Assembly: GCA_003999685.1 (NCBI GenBank)
Contig: CP021233.1
Coordinates: forward strand, 1,054,001 to 1,118,000
DNA from: Taiwanofungus camphoratus
Taxonomy: Eukaryota; Basidiomycota; Agaricomycetes; Polyporales; Taiwanofungaceae
DNA: 64,000 nucleotides
Reading direction: 5' to 3'
In this document: positions 1 to 12,194 of the stretch, piece after piece
Layout: each line of letters opens with the position of its first letter
How positions within the stretch are numbered: the stretch's first letter is position 1
Made by a program: the position numbers and the translations under genes
The notes under the pieces: model-generated
The model's database searches: none
What the model was told of the DNA's origin: nothing
The model's input: only the letters and a program-made list of their open reading frames with translations

Positions 1-825
1 CTTCGCGCCCACCGCGCACGTCACATCGCCTCAAAGGGGCTTATCTCAAAGTCCGCAGCCGCTATTTCCGAGATTCTTGGGTTGGCTCCGGCTTCCTCTA
101 CTTCGGCTTCGCTTTCAGCATATTCCTCTAGGCCCTCCTTTGACCCTATTAGCAGTGTTCCATCCGGGTCTACCACTCCTTCACCGGAACTCAAATTGCA
201 AGATTTGACCACATCGAGCAAGAGCGTTATGGATTATTTCCGTGAGAAGCTTGCTGCAAAAAGTGGTATGCAGCCATCCGTGTCATCCAATGTTTCCATA
301 AATGGGACACCCGCAACTCAGGCAGATGAAGAAGAGGATCGTCCTAGAATTGGTCTAGGGGGTTCGAGGGCACGTATGGAGATGCATTTCCAGGCAACTC
401 AGCAAGCTTCTCCAGAGCCAGATGGTCGGTCCATCAAAACGTCAGAAATCAAAACTTACGAGAACAACAGCAAGGCCAAGAAGGACAGGAAACGCAAGCG
501 GCTGGAACCAGATAACGAAGTCCATGTCAGCGATGGCAGTAACACTGTTAAGCTGTTAGAGGCAGGAAATAATTCAGAACCCGGGCAAACAGTCCTGAAG
601 TCGTCGAAAACAAAGCGACACAGGAAAGAGAAAAAAAGGAAGAAAGAGGACGGAGAGGCAAATAGCTCTGACATTTCGCCTGGGGCTCTAGCTGAGACGG
701 AAGTAGCAGCAGCTCGTCTAAATGAGTTAGCACCCGATATAGAACCTGGGAGATATACAGAGAGGAAGAAGTCGAAGAGAAGTCGGGAAAAGGAGGAGCG
801 GAAGAGGAAATGTGAAAAGGCATAA
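1..825 (+). CDS. PXR1: PXR1/PinX1-like G-patch protein, 3' part (5' end outside window)
   Basis: The frame is open from base 1 and stops at 823-825, so at least 274 C-terminal residues are present and the N-terminal G-patch lies off the window. What is visible fits the PXR1/PinX1 family. First comes a basic stretch, RARHIASKGLISKSAAAISE, leading into EILGLAP, which matches the region after the G-patch. Then comes SVMDYFREKL, the family's 'dYF' motif, followed by RIGLGGSRARM. A long Lys/Arg-rich tail ends in RSREKEERKRKCEKA. PXR1 activates the DEAH helicase Prp43 in the nucleolus during rRNA and snoRNA maturation; PinX1 also restrains telomerase. The Lys-rich tail is typical of nucleolar localisation. 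No intron is needed in the part seen. The family call rests on the central motif and tail because the diagnostic G-patch cannot be checked. Confidence 0.8.
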   Translation, partial: LRAHRARHIASKGLISKSAAAISEILGLAPASSTSASLSAYSSRPSFDPISSVPSGSTTPSPELKLQDLTTSSKSVMDYFREKLAAKSGMQPSVSSNVSINGTPATQADEEEDRPRIGLGGSRARMEMHFQATQQASPEPDGRSIKTSEIKTYENNSKAKKDRKRKRLEPDNEVHVSDGSNTVKLLEAGNNSEPGQTVLKSSKTKRHRKEKKRKKEDGEANSSDISPGALAETEVAAARLNELAPDIEPGRYTERKKSKRSREKEERKRKCEKA

Positions 826-1588
826 TGGAGCAGGTTTGCGTGTGTACCTTCTTCTCTTCGCTCAGTGCACTGTTACCGTCGAGCGGCGTATTCTGAGCTT
901 TCCTCGTTGTCCACACGGGAGGCACTCTAGACCTTTTTCCATGTCATACCTACGACTGCAACTTGGACTCGAGACGTGCTTTCCAATTCATTTAGAATGG
1001 GCCAATGTACAGTTTCTGTTCAGTTAGGCACGCTTTGACTTGAGACAACCGCCTAGCCTAGGAATTTATCGCCCTTCGAAGCAGATAAACCAAGGTGTCA
1101 GTATATGCTTTGTTCGTCATTCTGCGCCAGCATCGTGCTTAGATAAAGTGTTCTGCAGAGATGCATTACAAAGCCGATTCTTATAGTGTATGTTAATTAA
1201 TGAGCCCATAGGTTGGCAGTGACTTATGCAAACGAAAACAGCTTGCTTCCCCTACGACGGTTCTGGTTCATACAAAGGCGAGAATTGTGTTTACTAAATC
1301 GCGACCTGCGGTATCTGATAGAACTGCCGCTGCATGATTCAGTCAGACGGAAAATTACTGGATCCAAGAATTGTGCGCTATGCTACAGATCTGCCGCAAG
1401 GTCAAATAAATGTGTACCAGGGACGCCAAGCACTGACAGAAAAATGTGGGTATCAACACGGTAAACTACTGGTCCCATCGCGATGCCATACAACAGTTGG
1501 TTGACATAAGGGAAATGATTATGGACCGGCACTGGTCAGTACAACAAAACTGGAGTGATTCGAAGCAAAGAATCTCTTCACACAGACA
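826..1588. other. Intergenic, no gene seen
   Basis: This is the convergent gap between the 3' ends of the PXR1-like gene and the MED25-like gene. Only short unsupported frames occur. I see no repeat or RNA gene. Confidence 0.6.
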
Positions 1589-3838
1589 TCAAGAGGCATA
1601 CCAATTACCCCTGGCAAAAGTATCATATCCGGAGCCATCAGGGACATCACCTTGATGCCCGTTCCATTGGGGCTCCTTATCCTGAACCATACCTGATACG
1701 AAATCGTGCTGCTGAAAAGGATAGCTTATCTGCTGGAGCGAGTGAAGCTGGTGTGGAGAATATGTTGATGCAAATCCCTGTCCAAGGGCATGGTTAGCGT
1801 TGGATGACTGTGAGCCAGGTACGGGACTTGGAAGGCTCGCAGTCATAGACGCCTGCATCGCCCCTGAACGCACTGCTTCTTCGAAGCGTGCATTGACAAA
1901 TGCCTCGTATTCAGGGGTGACAATGAACGGCTGATCTTCAGAGTTGTCAAGGAGACTCGTTGGCTCTGTTAGGCTGGGCGAGGGAAACGGCGTAGACATC
2001 TGGCTACTCATCGGTGTATTGGTATACGACACGCTATGTCTTGGCGGTGTCAACGGCGGCGTTGAGATGTCACCAAGAATATAAGTCCTATTTAATATCG
2101 GTGGGTGAGTAGAGCTCGCCAAAAATGCAGGAGCATTAGTCGTCGAAAGTTGAGTCTGTGACTGGCTTGTCGGCACCGTATGGGGATATGCGGAAGCCCG
2201 TGAAAGTTCTGTGCCGTGTCCTAGACCTCGACTATCATAGACGCGATCTGCCATGGATCCTTTAATGGGATTCATGTTGTGGAATTCCGTGAGACGGGGA
2301 GACATTGATTGCAAGCTTCGAAGCGCAGCTGTGGTGGAGTCACGTGTCGTAGCGAGCGAGTCCAATACTGGTGAATCTGCTGGTAGTGGGTGCCAGGAAC
2401 TTCGATGATGCGCTCGGCGATCATCCATTGAAGACCTACTGGCCAGCAAGCCGGACTGTCTATTACCGGTGGATGGAATAGAATCTGAAGTGTTGAAGTC
2501 TGATCCATCCGTGGTCCGCGATACAGGTAGAGTGTGTAACGGTGAAGCTGGAAGTTCTAAACGCGGTAAGATAGGTCGAGAACCATTGGGGCCTCTCATA
2601 TCTATTCCTAGAGTGCGCTTGCCGGCCTTTACACCATAACTCCTCTTCTTTGTAAGCCCATGCATCTGCTGCAGATAAGTGACAAGACCAGGGCCATCAG
2701 AGAGCAATCCCCCAGACTCGCCGTTTCGGGCTTTGACGCGAGGAGCCGACGTCGCTGTCAGAGACGACCTTCGACCTCTACCTGGACTAGGGTGTGTCGG
2801 GGAGGAGGGTTGCGAGGCAGATAGTGACGAAATTGGGGTTTCAGGACTGCTACGCATGTCGTTCGCAAAACTGAGCGAAGTGCGATCTGGTAATTCGACA
2901 GCTGACGATATGTGATTAGTCAGGACTACATAATTGAGTGATATGAATGACAAACCTCCTCTAATATGATGGGACACGCTGCTCGATAAGTGGATCGAGA
3001 ACCGAGACGTGTCTACAGGAAACCACAAAGGAAGGTCTGCGTGATTCTGGAGATATAGCTATTATATGGCAAGTTCAGGATGCAATGAAGCATTTTGTAT
3101 GGATTCCACCTACCGTGCGTCTGAACAACTCGTAGCAACACTTCGTCTCAGGTGCTGCATCCAAGATCAGATGTAGACGTATGCACTCCTGAGTTGTTTG
3201 CAACTGTTTCAGAAGGCGGGAAACAAATCGTACATTGTTCTTACCCGCGTGAATGCCATGGCGATGCCGTGCCAAGGATCAATACCACTCTGCATAGCAC
3301 CAGGACCCTCGATGCCGTCGAGAATGCGTGAAGCAGCAATCATGACAAAATGTCGAGTGCTCCGGTAATGCCCAGTGTTTGCGACATATATCTAAATATG
3401 TATTCGTCAGGATGAATGCTACCAGGATTATCACGTATGGAGGGAATCATGCTCACTTCGATGCTACGTCGAATTGTGTTGGTTGAGATAGCAGTCTCTT
3501 GAGATTGACCAATCTTTAGATCGGGTATCTCATTGGATTGGCCTGGGTAAGTGACAGAAGTCGTTAAAGTCGTGAACGCCGGAGAACTGGTTAGCCACCA
3601 AACCCGCATCTAAACAGAGACTAAGTCGACGAGGCCGAAAGAAAGGATACGACAAATCACAAACCGGGACGGTCGCGTCGGCCACTCGTAAAGTCTCCAA
3701 CAATGTGGGTAAATAAACATTTCGAACGTCGTCCCACTTTCCTAACATTGCCCGCGAATCCTCTACGAGCACCAGAACTGAGATGGCATCACCGGGTGCA
3801 GTCGGTTTGGAAAATTGGGAGGATGCTACCGAGGCCAT
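1589..3838 (-). CDS. MED25: Mediator subunit 25-type protein with N-terminal von Willebrand A domain
   Basis: Six exons: 3838-3665, 3609-3457, 3391-3245, 3188-3114, 3058-2956 and 2901-1589. They sum to 1965 nt (654 aa) with every junction in phase. The first ~190 residues read as the Med25 vWA domain: ISVLVLVEDSRAMLGKWDDV, then RVWWLTSSPAFTTLTTSVTY, HFVMIAASRILDGIEGPGAM and DPWHGIAMAF. The remaining ~460 residues are Ser/Pro-rich and probably disordered. Med25 sits in the Mediator tail and contacts activators through vWA. The ATG at 3838 was chosen because it opens the vWA frame directly. The last intron (2902-2955) is 54 nt, in phase and free of stops, so its removal rests only on its splice signals. 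Family identification is from motif recognition, and the C-terminus has no recognisable domain. Confidence 0.75.
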
Positions 3839-4814
3839 CACTAGGGATGTTCAAAATCCCTCACCGCAAGTCGAGACTACAGACGACAAACTGGTAAGGA
3901 CACTGATCACGAACTTATGGGCGGTAGGGCCCGTGTACAACGGTGAGAAACGTGATAAAGTGAATAGGATACCGATATGGGTCCAATCGGACTTTCTAAT
4001 ATATATCGATGCAAGCTTGCATATGGTGCGGAAACAAGGAACATTCGCCGCTCCCGAGGAGGATCCTGGCGTTCCAACAAAACGGTTAAAGCTTGATGGG
4101 AGCTGCCGCAGAGATACCACAACCAGTTGAATGGAACCTTACTCAGAGCCCCGTTAATTCTTCCGTTGCGAGTGGATGCTTCACTCCACCTTGTTTCTAT
4201 CAAATCACTAGATCTTCTCTGTCGCTGCTTTGCGGAGAACGTCTGTAGCCGGGCCGTGTGCGTCGGGACTGCACTAGAGATCGTCTGGGAACCTCTACGG
4301 CAAGCCAGACCAGCACTAATCCTCATGACCACGGCGAGCTGTTACAGGAACGAACTATCCTTATTTGATATGTAGCACGTCCAATTTCCACCAAGTTGGG
4401 AGGTGTCGGCCGGTACCACTGCTCGGCGCTCAGCGCTCATGAACCACACCATTCATGGAAGATGTACGCTCGCAGAGCTAAAGATAAGACCGTTCTGGTC
4501 AAAAAACTGCCTTGAAGACCCATGGGGAGATCTAATAGTCTTGCCGAGAATCAGAATGGGCTGACGGCAAGCTTCTTTGACAGTAACCAAGCTGAGCATG
4601 AGCACGAAGTTGCTTGCAGGCAGGCGTGAGGAACTATTCCAACTCCGGAGCGCCGGAGCTAGACAAATAATATTCGGCTATCTGACAGTCGTGATTTCCT
4701 TCACAATGTTTGGTCGTATTTACTTCCCACTGTGAGCCTCGAGTCCCTCGACAGTGATAGCTTGACTGCGTATACTGTCACTTCACTCGTCGCCAACTTA
4801 CTTACGATATCATA
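3839..4814. other. Divergent intergenic region between MED25-like and WHI2-like genes
   Basis: About 1 kb between two divergent start codons, so it must carry both promoters. It holds a 115-codon plus-strand frame (3783-4130) and overlapping minus frames. None resembles a known protein, and the first overlaps MED25 exon 1 antisense, so none is called. Confidence 0.5.
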
Positions 4815-6006
4815 ATGGCGGCCGTATCACTTTCCAACTCACCAATTACTCAGGTCTCGCAAACCCCCGTGCAGACGAACCTGCAACCCCACCTCTTGAC
4901 CAGATTGCTCCTTGATTTGCGCGGCAAACGCTTCTCCGTGGACCGAGAGACTATCATGAACCTTCCCGAATCGGTCTTGCTCTGTCTATTTCCGAATGGG
5001 CTTGTACTAAGTCGTCAAAGTGCGGCCTTATCTGATGGAGGTGATAATGATGACTATGAGGAGCTTTATGGTGTTGATGTAAGCATTGGTTATCTATGCG
5101 CAATTGCTGTGATGCTGAACATTGTGTTCAGTTCGATCCTGAATGCTTCTCATATGTTCTAACGTTCTTCCGCAATGCGTCGGACACGTTCTACGGGACT
5201 GCAAGCTCACCAGGCCTCTTTGCGGCGCAGCAACAGCTGGTTGACGGCGGCTCGCCGTCATCGGACTTTGGCCCTGCTCCATCGCAGAATCCTCTTTTGA
5301 CAAAACAAGCCATCATTGTTCTCAGGGAAGAGCTAGAGTACTTCTCCATTCCGCCAAAAAATAGCAAGGCTGCGACAAATGGCAATGGGATAGCTAATGA
5401 TGCTCTCCTCGATCTGAAGAGGAAGTGCGGTGATTTACTTCTCCACAAGCGCAATGTTTTTACGGCGCTCCAACGAAACGTTAACAAGGAAAATAACATT
5501 GCGGAGCAGCACCTCATTGATATGCTGTGCATGAGGTGCGCGCTGTGCATGTTCCATTTTCCCTCGAGCTAAGTAGATGAATTGTAGCGGATTTGACCGG
5601 GACGATGAGTGGGGATATCGTGCCATGGAGCCGTCTCGATGTTGTATTTCATCAATAGCTCTTGTCCTCTTGAAAACGGGAATAGTGCATCATCCTCCGG
5701 GTCCCACTGGAGAGAGACAAGTGACGATCGACTATAACCAGATGGCGACAGCGCAAAAGCTGCTTCTCTTTTGGCGAAAACCTGCGGTGTGTGAAACGAT
5801 CCTTTTTGTGGAGACTCAAAACTTAAATTTACTCGGTAGCGAAAGTGTTGGTGGGATGGCATCGAGGTCAACCTCTCAGAGCCCAGTGAGCCAGAGAAGA
5901 TCATCAAACTCTGGTCCCGAAGAGTCTGGACGCTTGAGCTCAGTCTGGTGAGTTCTCGTTCCTCTTCGCGTGTAGACATCGCACTTATTCATTCAATAAG
6001 GTTTGA
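4815..6006 (+). CDS. WHI2: WHI2-like BTB-domain stress regulator
   Basis: Exons 4815-5078, 5132-5535, 5588-5786, 5840-5947 and 6001-6006 (326 aa). A KCTD/Whi2-type BTB fold is read in exons 1-2: LTRLLLDLRGKRFSVDRE, NLPESVLLCLFPNG, DDYEELYGVD and FDPECFSYVLTFFRN. The fungal Whi2 signature follows: REELEYFSIPP, ALQRNVNKENNIAEQHLIDM, DEWGYRAMEPSRCC, RKCWWDGIEVNL and LWSRRVWTLELSL. Yeast Whi2 works with the plasma-membrane phosphatases Psr1/Psr2 in the general stress response and restrains TORC1 when amino acids are low. The final exon encodes only Val plus stop after a 53-nt GTGAGT...AAG intron. If that intron is retained, the frame runs on to a TAG near 6121. All other junctions are in phase. 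Confidence 0.88.
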
Positions 6007-6449
6007 CTTCGGGCTCTGGGCTGCATTTCGTATCTATCTCTGTACACGTCGCTTTCATATCCTTACTCTGCATTGCTTCTATAGGATACCTTTATTCATA
6101 TACACAGTGCTAGCTGCGTAGCTTACTCCTAATGCATTCAAGATCGCTTCATATTGATCAGTGTCCACTAATATTGATGCCGATCGGTCAGTACCGTGTC
6201 TGTTATTTAAGTGTTTGAGGCGCGGCGAGTGTCCCCGACCCATGAATTCCTTCAAGTTGCTCAAGGCATTTCATTGATAGAAAATTGTCAGTGACGAGTA
6301 GCATGGACGTATAACATATAGCAATTGTCGGTAAGGCGAGAGTCCAGGACTCAAGCCTGATTCTTGAAAACTTTAAAATGAGGGCGGCATGACAGGCGCT
6401 TCGCTGGGATATCATTGTTCAGACTCCATTTGAAACCCAAGGGTTCGCG

Positions 6450-7207
6450 ATGGATGACCCCATACGACTTCTTCAAGTAAGTAACGATGTGTTGAAACTC
6501 TATACTTTCTCCTCCAATTCCTTTCGGGACACATGTCTTACTGCGGCTAGAGCATCTGCGCCAACTTCTTCTCGATGGACTTCGATCTAGAGTCTCTGGT
6601 CAATGTTGAGCAAACGTGCGTCTCTTCGCCTCTCCGAGCTCTCCGTTCAATATGTAGCTGCGTCGGTGACTTAGATTTTACGAGAGTGGGTTCAAAGACG
6701 GCTTCACTCATGGCCGAATCCACGGCTCTATAGAAGGCAGAGCATTAGGAAGGGAAAAAGGTTTCGAAATGTGGGAGGAACTAGGATTCTACGAAGGGTT
6801 CGCCTTAATGTGGCAGGCGATCCACAAAAGACAGGGAGGTAACGACGAGTAAGCATTTCCCCACGTAGATATTATCTACTATATTCATCTTGTCCAGCCG
6901 AATGGCGCACCACATCAAGCACCTGCTCGAGCTGATTGCTCAATTTCCGCGCGTGAACCCCTCTGCGACTGAACCTTCCGACCTTGATATTCCGAAGCTA
7001 TTCCGACAGATTCGTTCCCGTTACAAGCTTCTGTGTTCTACAGTGGGAGTGCGACCCACGTTACGGGCTGCAGGATCATCCGCCATCCAACAGGGGGCCA
7101 CTGGCCTCGTCGAGCAGTCGGGTGATGTCCAACAGGGTGGGGCAGGAAACGTGTGGCCTCTGCAGGCTGCTGATAAACCATTGACTGGTGAAGACTTGAG
7201 TTTCTGA
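6450..7207 (+). CDS. LTO1: LTO1 (ORAOV1 family), deca-GX3 protein for Fe-S assembly
   Basis: Exons 6450-6476, 6551-6615, 6675-6848 and 6898-7207 give 191 aa in frame. The diagnostic deca-GX3 repeat is in exon 3: YESGFKDGFTHGRIHGSIEG continues into RALGREKGFEMWEELGFYEG, with glycines spaced every four residues. The C-terminal half includes HIKHLLELIAQFPRVNP and LFRQIRSRYKLLC, also typical. In yeast, Lto1 pairs with Yae1 to recruit the ABC protein Rli1/ABCE1 to the cytosolic Fe-S machinery; Rli1 then recycles ribosomes. The gene follows the WHI2-like gene on the same strand with a 443-bp gap. The 9-codon first exon is assigned because its ATG and GTAAGT donor join the next exon in phase; the start is the least certain part. 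Confidence 0.87.
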
Positions 7208-9394
7208 GGCTGAATCATGAGGTGGGAGTGGATCCTCCGTCCGTTGCATCGGCTTATCGGTGGTGTGACTGCATCTGGGCATCTCAGGACAGGTTCAGTG
7301 CACGGCCGTCTCTTCAGTATTTGTAAATTCGTGTTGATTTAATACCAACAGATAGCACGTCTTATCTGTCGATTCCGGATCATTGCACCAGCTCGCGCTC
7401 AGCTGCCTTGCCATCGGGTTCCCTGCGCGGTTCATTGGCTCTCAACGGATGTTTCTTGTCCGTCGCGTGTCTCTAATAAGACATATCGGGTCTGCAGGAC
7501 ATTTCAGAGTGTTTCTCTGGTCTAGCTTATCATGCGAAGTGTCAATTGCAACATTTCGGAGACTATCTTTCCATTCGAGATACGGTACGACCAGATTTAG
7601 GTATCTAAATATTCAAAAGTCTTTCCGAATGCAGACGAGACGTCATAATTAATTTCCTCTATGAATAACCTGGCACAATTGTCGTTTCCCATCTCAATGC
7701 AAAAAAATTCACTAGGACGGGATTCTTCTACTCGCTGTCTTTCGGTCGGCAATCAGAGTGACTGAATTGCCTCTTTCCTACGAGCAAGGGCATGCCTATC
7801 ACACGAGTTTTGTTAGCTGAACTTTCTATTTGCTGTGCTGAAATTAGGTATGGTCTGACACGTTACGCCGATGTCTTGCCTGTCCTGTCGTCCCACCCAT
7901 CGGCACAGATGTCAGATATCAGGCGTGGCTTCAGCGTGCTCCCCTTCGGCTGCTTACATGACGATCTTCAATCGACCTATCGTGGTAGCATCGCGGTATT
8001 TTCCATTGTGTCTTCCACTCAAACCTTCGCTAATCTTGTGTAGTTCGTTTCCTAACAGGGAGAGCCCAGAGGTCAGGAGAAACGGCATCATGACTAGTTA
8101 GTCAAACTGCGAGCTGTTTGTGTGGCGCTCATTGTCCAATCCTACGAGTCGCAATTGAAGCAAGGCTGTGCATCTCCCGCACTTATGACATCATTTACGC
8201 TCAGAATAAGCATGTTCTTCAGTCTATTTGAGTAAAATATGTCACACACCTCGTACGAACTGACTTCTAGCAGTCATTCCTTGCAGGAGAACAGTCAGCT
8301 GAGTAGCAGTCAGGCCGCAATCGATAAAGTGAAGGGGAAGATAGTGCGATATGCCGAATTAACGCGCCTTCAAGATACCACGCTCCCCTTCTATACAAAT
8401 ATGGCACGTTCCTATTTTCTCATAGTATCTAGCCGGCTTCGACGAAAGTGACTAACGCTTCTACGCAGCGCATCGAGGGACAACGATCTTAATCGATTCG
8501 GGTGTTGGAGTTAACCCCGAATTACCACGGAGAATCCCCATGCCATGCCTTGCTTTGCGATCCGTTCCTCTACAAGGCTGAAACATTGTCTATAAGGAAC
8601 TGCGACGGATGCTCGGACTTCTCACGATAATAAAACAATTGGCACCGCGACTCCGGGCCTTCCCTTATACTCGTGCTCCGCTCCTTTGCCAAGTCCTGTC
8701 CTAAACGCAAATTTCACAGGATTCAGTACACATGTCATATGCAGCTTATGAACAGAGAGGCTGTGTTTGAATACACCGGACGCTCTTCTTCACTGGGACT
8801 TACTGACAGACATGTGAGCAGAGTTGGCAGAGACCAGGAAAGGCTCAAGTTCCAACTCGGCTATGTTGCTCGTGAGCGAGAAGTGATGGTAACCGACAAT
8901 GTTGTCGGTGTCTCAAGCTAAGTAACCCCCTCTGACAAAGCACAGACCGCCAGCGGATGCACCGGTTCCTCTGATCAAATGTACTGACAGGTTGGGCTCA
9001 CATCTGACCGCCATCGATTGTGATATCGTGAAGGCTGCTGAGTCCAAGTCGCGCAAGCGATTGTAATGTCAAGAAGTGCAATGGCGTGATGTCTAGCAAT
9101 CGAATGTGAAAAGGGTGCCACCATGCGTATTGCAAACAACGGCCATGTTGAGTCGTCATGGGATTAGGAGGCTCTTTTGTTGAGCAGTGATCTGGCAAGG
9201 TCTGTGCGAGAATGAGTATTTTGTTTCGGAAGGTCGATTACGGTCCATCTCACAGATCCTTTCATTTCAGGTGCATTAAGCCTATACGTCTTTGAGAATT
9301 CATTGCTTTGCTCAATACTCCACCTGAACTTTGCTATTGCAAGGGGTCGCCATTCTTTATATCGTGCTACTATGTTCTTTGCTCTACTCCATAA
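7208..9394. other. Gene-poor stretch, no supported gene
   Basis: About 2.2 kb with only short frames (longest about 89 codons near 7383-7652), none recognised. It contains one copy (8090-8105) of a 16-bp dyad repeated at 42551. A short multi-exon gene could still be hidden here. Confidence 0.5.
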
Positions 9395-12194
9395 TTACTT
9401 TGAACAGCATGCATCGCTGTCAGAGAAAGCGGGGACGCTGTGCAAATCGTTCGCCCCAGGAACGTCCATGCTAGGATTGGTCTTGAAGAAATTAGTCGGC
9501 CTGAATAATAGGCTTACATGTTCGACTGGCATCACAGGCCAATCCTCGGGCCTCGGAATATGTGTTATTCCTGTTGCAAGACATAAAACGTCAGTCCATG
9601 AAGATTTCCGTCATGTGTGAAAGTTATTCTGACCTGTGGTGATGTAGACAAGGACGTCCTCTTCCGCGAGGTTGTCGTCACCTTGGACCCACTTCACAAT
9701 CGAATCTTCGGGCTCCTCTCTTGTCTGAGGCATGTACTTTCCACAGGGCCACATCCTACTGCCCTTCGGACCTTCTACATCCTTGACTACCCACAGGGGT
9801 TTCCTGGTGAATGGCGCCCTGACCCCTACCCATCCATCCTCTCGGGTCATCAACTTAGTTGCCGCGCCTTTGAGCCCTGCAATTTGATACCCTACAAACT
9901 TATTCGAGTGCGGGTGCCGCTTCTTCGGGTTGATGATCGCCCAGCGCCTGTCTTTGTCGTAGCTCACTTCCCTCCCGCCCTCGCTCTGCACTTTGATGGG
10001 ATAGTCCTTGGTTAGGAATGCGTTGCCTGCATAGTTGGATGCAGAACCAGTCGGCGCGTCTGGGAGCGGGATGATATCTGTCTCAACCACCGTATTATTC
10101 AATCCGTCAACCATGGGGTCCACTCGAATTGAGAAAAGATGCTGGTGATACTGTGCATTGATACCAGGTGCAAGGGTCGTGCCAAAAGCGGTCGGCTCGT
10201 CCTGGTTCTTGGCGTAGACCTGCAGTATCCCCGTCAATCGGACGTTGAGCTCAATGTTACCGTCCTGATAGAAGTAGTAATTCCAGATGTACTCTAGAGT
10301 TGTAGAAAGTAAGTGGCTATTCGTCGTAGGTCTGTGAGAGGGCTGACCATAGTTCGCGAGCGTACAAATCATGCTGACGACCAGCCTGCGACTACGAACA
10401 GCATGCGAGCGCCCGCCCACACGGAAGTCTGTATGCTTCCACAGGAGCCCGGCGTCTTCTTCGTGAATGCAGATTACGTTCTTGATCACTACAGCGGAAC
10501 CATCATGCGCGACATATGCCCCAGGCTGTAGCACACGTGTTTAGAGTACGAGGGAGTCAAAGCTAGTATCGGAACCTACTAAGTAGTGGATTTGCCCGAG
10601 GCAGTCGCACCCCAGAGACAACTCATTAGCCATAGTGCCCATTCCGTATTCACCCCTTCATGACACCAGCTCTGCATTAGTCGTGCCAACAATAGACAGC
10701 AAGGACGTCTTACGCGTCAAAAGCATGTTTCCTTGGATGTGGATGCTCGGGTGCTCCGTACGGAACGACCATCTCAGACAGCGAGAGACGGTAGAAGATG
10801 GGGCGGACGTTGCCATCATCATTGTAGGTGATAGTCGACAATGCGATGCCCTCGCGATGGTGGAATGCTCGAACGCACGTCAGCCACGACATTCACAAAG
10901 CATCGGCGCACCCGCAAGTCGCTCACCGATGTGCATTTTCCACTTCTGCCATTCTAGCACGTGGCCGTTCATCTTGAAGCTGACACCCTCGGGCTGCACG
11001 ACGTGTAGTGGTTTTAGGTCGTCCCTGACCCTGAAGTCCCCTCCGGGCTTCTGTGCCATGAGATCGGGGAGGAAGTCCCAAGCTTCGCGCGGAGGAGGAA
11101 TCCGGTCCCTGTTTGCGGCAGCCTCACCGTCCTCCTCCAATGAAGGCGGGGCTGTAGTCGTTCTCGAAAGCTGAACGTCGAGACCGTGTTTCGCGAATAG
11201 AGACTCCGAGGGAGCTTTCGACTTGTAATGCGCGGGAAAGTCGATGTGGACGACCTTCATCGCAATTGAATCGACGACGGGAACGAAGTCCTGTTATAGT
11301 AGTTAGCCATATCTGCACCCGCATGATCCATGAACGGGGCCTCGTTACCATAGGATGCGCATACAAGTTGTCGTGACGAGAAAACCGAGCGAACAGGAGA
11401 GCTTGCTGAATACGACTCTTCTTAGGGAAGCGCGAGTCGTACCCGATCGCCCATCCATCCGCATGCAATTGTTCCGGTAGTATGCCTATCATGACCCGTT
11501 AGATGTCGCGGTAGGATGGCTGGAGCCGCACTTGTCCTCCCTCACCTACGTCAGCGGCAAGCTTCTGCACCCTCTTGTCCTCCCTGATGATCTTCTCACA
11601 CAGGAGAAGCTCTTCGACGGAGATCTGGGGCTGTACACCCTCGGGAAGCTTCTCCAATGTATCGAGTTCCCATTGCGCATCCTTCAAAGAAAGTATGGCG
11701 TTGTACGCATCTCTGCATGCACAGTAAGCCACACAGTCAACCGGTAGCTCGGACGCTGGCATATAAAGTACCCTTTGACCACATCGAAGAACTGTTCGCA
11801 TGAGATGAGTGGAGATCCGCGAGGAGTTGTGAGGCACTTACATCAACTTCCGCTTTCCGCACGATCTCAGGAGGCGTCCCGGGCTGCTCTCCAGGGTTCA
11901 AGGGGATGCCAAGATACGCAAGGACCGCTTTCTTGGGAGGCGGAAGAAGGTATGTTGTGATGAATCTGATAGCTTTGATGTCGGTATTCGCTGCTGTATA
12001 ACGTCGCACAGCCAGCGATACAGCGACGATCTGAAGACCTGTCAAGCCTACTTGATCTGCAACGACTCGATATAACTTCTCACCTCGTCCGGAGTCAGGG
12101 GATCCAAAGGATGCTTCGGGGATGGCAACTTGGCATGGGTTGTATGCTGAACAGCTGTGGCCGTACTAGGGGCAAGATTGGAAGTGGCAGACAT
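9395..12194 (-). CDS. Copper amine oxidase (primary-amine oxidase, TPQ cofactor)
   Basis: Eleven exons: 12194-12084, 12030-11842, 11791-11772, 11712-11546, 11485-11349, 11290-10927, 10867-10714, 10655-10580, 10525-10348, 10293-9634 and 9570-9395. They sum to 2232 nt (743 aa) with all phases closing. The enzyme oxidises primary amines to aldehyde, H2O2 and NH3. Visible signatures: the catalytic-base segment RKHAFDAGEYGMG; the cofactor motif TLANY|EYIWNYYF, whose first Tyr becomes topaquinone; copper ligands in QYHQHLFS; and the distant His in GITHIPRPEDW. PLTPDE opens the N-terminal N2 domain. The intron at 10294-10347 splits the cofactor motif directly after Tyr, is 54 nt long and has no stop. 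The C-terminus reads DACCSK, not a canonical SKL-type peroxisomal signal, so the compartment is unclear. Neighbours are intergenic on both sides. Confidence 0.95.

Noticed and set aside
3783-4130. 115-codon plus-strand frame
   Set aside because: Overlaps MED25 exon 1 antisense and resembles nothing; kept only as a note.
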